Source: Pseudomonas arsenicoxydans
GTDB lineage: Bacteria > Pseudomonadota > Gammaproteobacteria > Pseudomonadales > Pseudomonadaceae
DNA: 64,000 nt
Assembly (NCBI RefSeq): GCF_900103875.1
Contig: NZ_LT629705.1
Span: 3,295,001 to 3,359,000 of the forward strand
Reading direction: 5' to 3'
Shown: positions 61,402-64,000 of the stretch, piece after piece
Layout: each line of letters opens with the position of its first letter
Numbering within the stretch: the first letter of the stretch is position 1
Program-made: the position numbers and the translations under genes
The notes under the pieces: model-generated
The model's input: only the letters and a program-made list of their open reading frames with translations
Database searches by the model: none
What the model was told of the DNA's origin: nothing

Positions 61402-62598
61402 TCAGATCACCGCAACGATGGCCTTGGTCACTGCATCAATGTTGCTCTGGTTCAACGCAGCCACGCAGATGCGGCCGGTGTCCAGGGCGTAGATGCCGAA
61501 CTCGTTGCGCAAGCGGGTGACTTGCTCAACGGTCAGGCCGGAGTAGGAGAACATGCCGCGCTGACGACCGACGAAGCTGAAATCACGCTGTGGTGCGTTT
61601 TTCGCCAGCAGGTCGACCATCTGGGTGCGCATGCCGCGAATCCGCAGACGCATTTCGGCCAGTTCTTCTTCCCACTGTGCGCGCAGTACCGGGCTGTTGA
61701 GCACGGCAGCGACGATGCTTGCACCGTGGGTCGGCGGGTTGGAGTAGTTGGTGCGGATCACGCGTTTGACTTGCGACAGCACGCGCGCGCTTTCTTCTTT
61801 CGATTCGCTGACGATCGACAGGGCGCCAACGCGCTCGCCGTACAGCGAGAAGGATTTGGAGAACGAGCTGGAGACGAAGAAGGTCAGGCCCGATTCAGCG
61901 AACAGGCGCACGGCCGCCGCGTCTTCGTCGATGCCGTCGCCAAAGCCCTGGTAGGCCATGTCGAGGAATGGCACGTGACCTTTGGCTTTAACCACTTGCA
62001 GAACGTTGTTCCAGTCCGCCGGGCTCAAGTCCACGCCGGTCGGGTTGTGGCAGCACGCGTGCAGCACAACGATCGAGCCGGACGGCAGGGCGTTCAGGTC
62101 TTCGAGCAGGCCGGTGCGGTTAACGTCATGGGTCGCGGCGTCGTAGTAGCGATAGTTCTGCACCGGGAAACCGGCGGTTTCGAACAGGGCGCGGTGGTTT
62201 TCCCAGCTAGGGTCACTGATGGCCACGACGGCGTTCGGCAGCAGTTGCTTGAGGAAATCGGCACCGATTTTCAGGGCGCCCGTACCGCCAACGGCCTGGG
62301 TGGTGATGACGCGGCCAGCATCGATCAGCGGCGAATCATTGCCAAACAGCAGTTTTTGAACGGCCTGGTCATAGGCGGCAATGCCGTCGATGGGCAAGTA
62401 GCCACGGGAAGCGTGCTGAGCGACGCGAATCGTCTCGGCTTCGACAACGGCGCGCAGGAGTGGAATTCGCCCCTCCTCGTTGCAGTAAACACCGACCCCC
62501 AGGTTGACCTTGGTGGTGCGTGTATCGGCGTTGAATGCTTCGTTGAGGCCCAGGATTGGATCGCGTGGTGCCATTTCGACAGCGGAGAACAGGCTCAT
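61402..62598 (-). CDS. tyrB: Aromatic amino acid aminotransferase (class I)
   Basis: The 398-residue PLP enzyme has NLGVGVYCNEEGRIPLL, HACCHNPTGVD, DMAYQGFGDG and the Schiff-base Lys248 in SSSFSKSFSLYGERVG. This is the AspC/TyrB subgroup Ia. It transaminates aromatic amino acids and probably aspartate. Position beside uvrB and tRNA-Asn matches the tyrB locus I recall in PAO1; aspC versus tyrB cannot be settled from sequence alone. Confidence 0.9.
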   Translation of the reverse strand: MSLFSAVEMAPRDPILGLNEAFNADTRTTKVNLGVGVYCNEEGRIPLLRAVVEAETIRVAQHASRGYLPIDGIAAYDQAVQKLLFGNDSPLIDAGRVITTQAVGGTGALKIGADFLKQLLPNAVVAISDPSWENHRALFETAGFPVQNYRYYDAATHDVNRTGLLEDLNALPSGSIVVLHACCHNPTGVDLSPADWNNVLQVVKAKGHVPFLDMAYQGFGDGIDEDAAAVRLFAESGLTFFVSSSFSKSFSLYGERVGALSIVSESKEESARVLSQVKRVIRTNYSNPPTHGASIVAAVLNSPVLRAQWEEELAEMRLRIRGMRTQMVDLLAKNAPQRDFSFVGRQRGMFSYSGLTVEQVTRLRNEFGIYALDTGRICVAALNQSNIDAVTKAIVAVI

Positions 62599-62935
62599 TT
62601 TTGCGGCGGCTCTGAATGGAGAGTGGAGGGACGTGTCGCGCTCCAGCCGAATGCACTAGAGCGGTGCACAAACGGGGAGCTAGTATAGAGGCCATCTGCG
62701 ATTGAAGGCGACAGACGATTCGGCTTTTAAGTTAAGTTTTTCCGATTATTTTTCGACCGTTAGTCGAATGGCATCGTCAAAGTCTTTACGCGATGTAGGA
62801 CGTTTGCCTTGAAAGCGAAGGCATTCGGCTCCACATTGAGCACAATCCAGTTTTTTCCTCGGGCGACGTCAGTCGTTTGCGGCCTTTCTCGTTGCTGCCG
62901 GTTTGACCGCGCTGGCGCGATATCAGAGGTATTTC
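62599..62935. other. tyrB-uvrB divergent intergenic region
   Basis: A 337-base stretch with promoters for both genes. I see no LexA-type CTG-N10-CAG box in it and no small gene. Confidence 0.5.
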
Positions 62936-64000
62936 ATGTCTGAATTCCAGCTAGTCACCCGCTTCGAGCCCGCCGGCGACCAGCCGGAAGCCATTCGCCT
63001 GATGGTCGAGGGCATTGAAGCCGGGCTGGCGCACCAGACCTTGCTCGGTGTGACCGGCTCAGGCAAGACATTCAGCATCGCCAATGTGATCGCGCAAGTT
63101 CAGCGTCCGACTCTGGTGCTGGCGCCGAACAAGACCCTGGCTGCGCAGTTGTACGGCGAGTTCAAGGCGTTCTTCCCGAACAACGCCGTCGAGTATTTCG
63201 TTTCCTATTACGACTACTACCAGCCGGAAGCGTATGTGCCGTCGTCGGACACCTTTATCGAGAAAGATGCGTCGATCAACGACCACATCGAGCAGATGCG
63301 GCTGTCGGCGACCAAAGCCTTGCTGGAGCGTAAAGACGCGATCATCGTCACCACGGTGTCGTGCATCTACGGCTTGGGCAGCCCGGAAACCTATTTGAAA
63401 ATGGTTTTGCACGTGGATCGCGGCGACAAGCTCGATCAGCGCGCCTTGCTACGACGCCTGGCGGACCTGCAATACACCCGCAACGACATGGAATTTGCCC
63501 GGGCGACCTTCCGGGTGCGCGGCGATGTAATCGACATTCACCCGGCCGAATCCGATTTCGAAGCGATCCGCATCGAGCTGTTCGATGACGAAGTCGAAAG
63601 CTTGTCTGCTTTCGATCCGCTGACCGGCGAGGTCATCCGCAAGCTGCCGCGTTTCACGTTCTACCCGAAAAGCCACTACGTGACGCCGCGAGAAACCCTG
63701 CTCGGCGCTGTGGAAGGTATCAAGGTCGAGCTGCAGGAGCGTCTGGACTACCTGCGCTCCAACAACAAACTGGTGGAAGCCCAGCGTCTGGAGCAGCGCA
63801 CCCGTTTCGACCTGGAAATGATCCTCGAGCTTGGTTATTGCAACGGCATCGAAAACTATTCGCGCTACCTGTCGGGCCGTGAGTCCGGCCAGGCGCCACC
63901 CACCTTGTTCGACTACCTGCCGGCCGATGCCTTGCTGGTGATCGACGAATCCCACGTCAGCGTGCCGCAGGTCGGCGCCATGTATAAGGGCGACCGCTCG
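62936..64000 (+). CDS. uvrB: UvrB, excinuclease ABC subunit B (5' part)
   Basis: The first 355 codons are visible. They include Walker [11 protein letters not shown] (38-47), the DNA-inserting beta-hairpin [21 protein letters not shown] in overlapping parts, and DESHVSVPQ near the window edge (Walker B DESH). It is the damage-verifying helicase of nucleotide excision repair. GAGGT stands 6 bases before ATG 62936. The 3' part lies beyond the right edge. Confidence 0.97.
   Translation, partial: MSEFQLVTRFEPAGDQPEAIRLMVEGIEAGLAHQTLLGVTGSGKTFSIANVIAQVQRPTLVLAPNKTLAAQLYGEFKAFFPNNAVEYFVSYYDYYQPEAYVPSSDTFIEKDASINDHIEQMRLSATKALLERKDAIIVTTVSCIYGLGSPETYLKMVLHVDRGDKLDQRALLRRLADLQYTRNDMEFARATFRVRGDVIDIHPAESDFEAIRIELFDDEVESLSAFDPLTGEVIRKLPRFTFYPKSHYVTPRETLLGAVEGIKVELQERLDYLRSNNKLVEAQRLEQRTRFDLEMILELGYCNGIENYSRYLSGRESGQAPPTLFDYLPADALLVIDESHVSVPQVGAMYKGDRS

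Noticed and set aside
61522..62688. 388-codon + strand frame opposite tyrB
   Set aside because: Shadow frame; tyrB has all catalytic motifs.
62699..62935. LexA box expected at uvrB
   Set aside because: No CTG-N10-CAG palindrome found by eye in the upstream region.

Overview
The window reads as a chromosome segment of a fluorescent Pseudomonas (P. fluorescens group). It is GC-rich, carries Pseudomonas-type REP inverted repeats, and several blocks keep the gene order I remember from P. aeruginosa PAO1 (GDPD-PilZ-lolCDE; copS-copR-copI-queF-DUF4404-HAD-mlaA-PilZ-rssB-rssC-tal; tRNA-Asn-tyrB-uvrB). These synteny statements are from memory, not from a search.

Layout. 1-4.6 kb: a glycerophosphodiesterase (cut by the left edge), a PilZ protein and the LolCDE lipoprotein exporter. 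4.7-7.4 kb: a copper-sensing module (CopS/CopR, a CopR-box-like palindrome, the cupredoxin CopI). 7.5-15 kb: queF, DUF4404, a HAD-fold protein without its catalytic aspartates, MlaA, PilZ, the RssB/RssC regulatory pair, an IS3-family insertion sequence with a recognisable -1 frameshift site, and transaldolase.

15.7-39.8 kb is the main accessory region. It is a Wzx/Wzy-dependent exopolysaccharide locus lying between tal and dusA, which I recall as adjacent in PAO1. It encodes a glycosidase; Wzb phosphatase and Wzc tyrosine kinase; one GT4 glycosyltransferase; a pyruvyltransferase; Wzx flippase and a Wzy-like polymerase; an acyltransferase and an SGNH protein; GalU and GalE; a group-4-capsule-like set GfcA-Wza-GfcB-GfcC-GfcD; the WcaJ-type initiating transferase; three regulator-like genes; and UppP. 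The gene content (Glc-1-P initiation, one further glycosyltransferase, GalE, pyruvyl and acyl decoration) predicts a short, perhaps disaccharide, galactoglucan repeat like the marginalan described from P. marginalis/P. fluorescens. A 15-bp word GTTA-N6-GTCGG occurs exactly four times in three promoter regions of this locus and may be a local operator. The candidate regulators are the two winged-helix proteins that flank a degenerate EAL protein at 36.2-38.5 kb.

39.8-64 kb: dusA; a LysR/hydrolase/MFS trio; a PheC-like periplasmic dehydratase; a small metal cluster (HMA-domain protein, Met-rich periplasmic protein, truncated copA relic); two L,D-transpeptidases; a Cache-GGDEF diguanylate cyclase; a DUF1254 protein; a Gly/Ser-rich secreted protein; a CHASE4-like-PAS-GGDEF-EAL protein; exonuclease III; arylamine N-acetyltransferase; an NCS2 purine permease behind an unusually palindrome-rich promoter; a 41-bp perfect inverted repeat; tRNA-Asn; two small conserved proteins; an aromatic aminotransferase; and the 5' part of uvrB, cut by the right edge.
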